Source of the DNA: Pisolithus tinctorius | Taxonomy: Eukaryota; Basidiomycota; Agaricomycetes; Boletales; Pisolithaceae | DNA length: 64,000 bases | Direction of reading: 5' to 3' | Assembly: GCA_024663395.1 (NCBI GenBank) | Contig: JANFAH010000047.1 | Span: forward strand, 468,355 to 532,354 | Shown here: one piece after another, positions 63,749 through 64,000 of the stretch | Position numbering within the stretch: the stretch's first letter is position 1 | Layout of the letters: every line of letters begins with the position of its first letter | Notes under the pieces: model-generated | The model's input: the letters and a program-made list of their open reading frames with translations, nothing else | The model's database searches: none | What the model was told of the DNA's origin: nothing | Position numbers and translations under genes: made by a program

Positions 63749-64000
63749 GCTGATTCGGTTACTTTGATGTGCTACCGAGAAGGGTGGTTGGTTAACAGGA
63801 CTGACAGGGGTACAGTACACGGTATTTCGGTGGTGGAGGGGGACGGTAGGAGACCTGAGGGATGTATCCTCCGGGGAACAAGGAGAGCTGGCAAAAGGGC
63901 CCATCGAAGGCTTTATCTTTTTTTTGGATGCGAGGCTGAAGATGAATTAGGCTTCGGGTGCCGAGGCACAACCTATCAACACAGATCTTGATGACTTGTT

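Overview
The window is nuclear DNA from a filamentous basidiomycete, most likely an Agaricomycete. Nearly every gene is broken by many short GT-AG introns of about 45-65 bases, genes are tightly packed on both strands, and the gene content is purely fungal: VPS16, TAF6, a Nop12-type protein, a Nha1-type antiporter, the GUT2 enzyme and Nta1. A PAS protein and a TPR-HET protein of types I associate with mushroom genomes also occur. No transposase, reverse transcriptase, integrase or viral gene was seen. Exon joins were worked out by hand from reading frames and splice signals, so small boundary errors are possible.

Layout. 0.4-16 kb is dense and mostly housekeeping: VPS16(-), TAF6(+), PET8-type SAM carrier(-), NOP12(+), a protein with a candidate Polycomb VEFS box and three histone H3-like motifs(+), SEN54(-), an intron-containing tRNA-Ala, and a secreted serine carboxypeptidase(+). 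18-32 kb is metabolic and transport: a plasma-membrane Na+/H+ antiporter(+), an adenylate-forming CoA ligase(+), mitochondrial glycerol-3-phosphate dehydrogenase(-), and a KHA1-type K+/H+ exchanger(-). 33-45 kb holds histone H3(-), mitochondrial methionyl-tRNA synthetase(-), an HSL-type alpha/beta hydrolase(+), an RRM-YTH m6A-reader-like protein(+) and a DUF3605-type protein(+). 45-64 kb holds a TPR-HET protein with 270-base tandem repeats(-), a RecQ helicase(+), an Nta1 amidase(+), an FYRN/FYRC chromatin protein(-), a small unknown gene(-) and a PAS protein(-).

How the genes relate. There are no operons. Several neighbours share a theme: tRNA processing (SEN54 beside an intron-bearing tRNA), RNA and ribosome biology (NOP12, YTH, MSM1), and chromatin (TAF6, H3, FYRN/FYRC, VEFS-like). 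Close divergent pairs (VPS16/TAF6, PET8/NOP12, MSM1/hydrolase) probably share promoters. The PET8/NOP12 promoter carries MCB- and E2F-like sites.

Most interesting points: the VEFS-like protein whose first 125 residues carry three copies of an H3K27-like motif; the TPR-HET gene with near-identical 90-residue repeats; histone H3 with Thr at both Ser10 and Ser28; and a YTH domain interrupted by about 210 residues. Apparent frameshifts in the TPR-HET, RecQ and PAS genes lie in short homopolymer or dinucleotide runs and may be sequencing errors.
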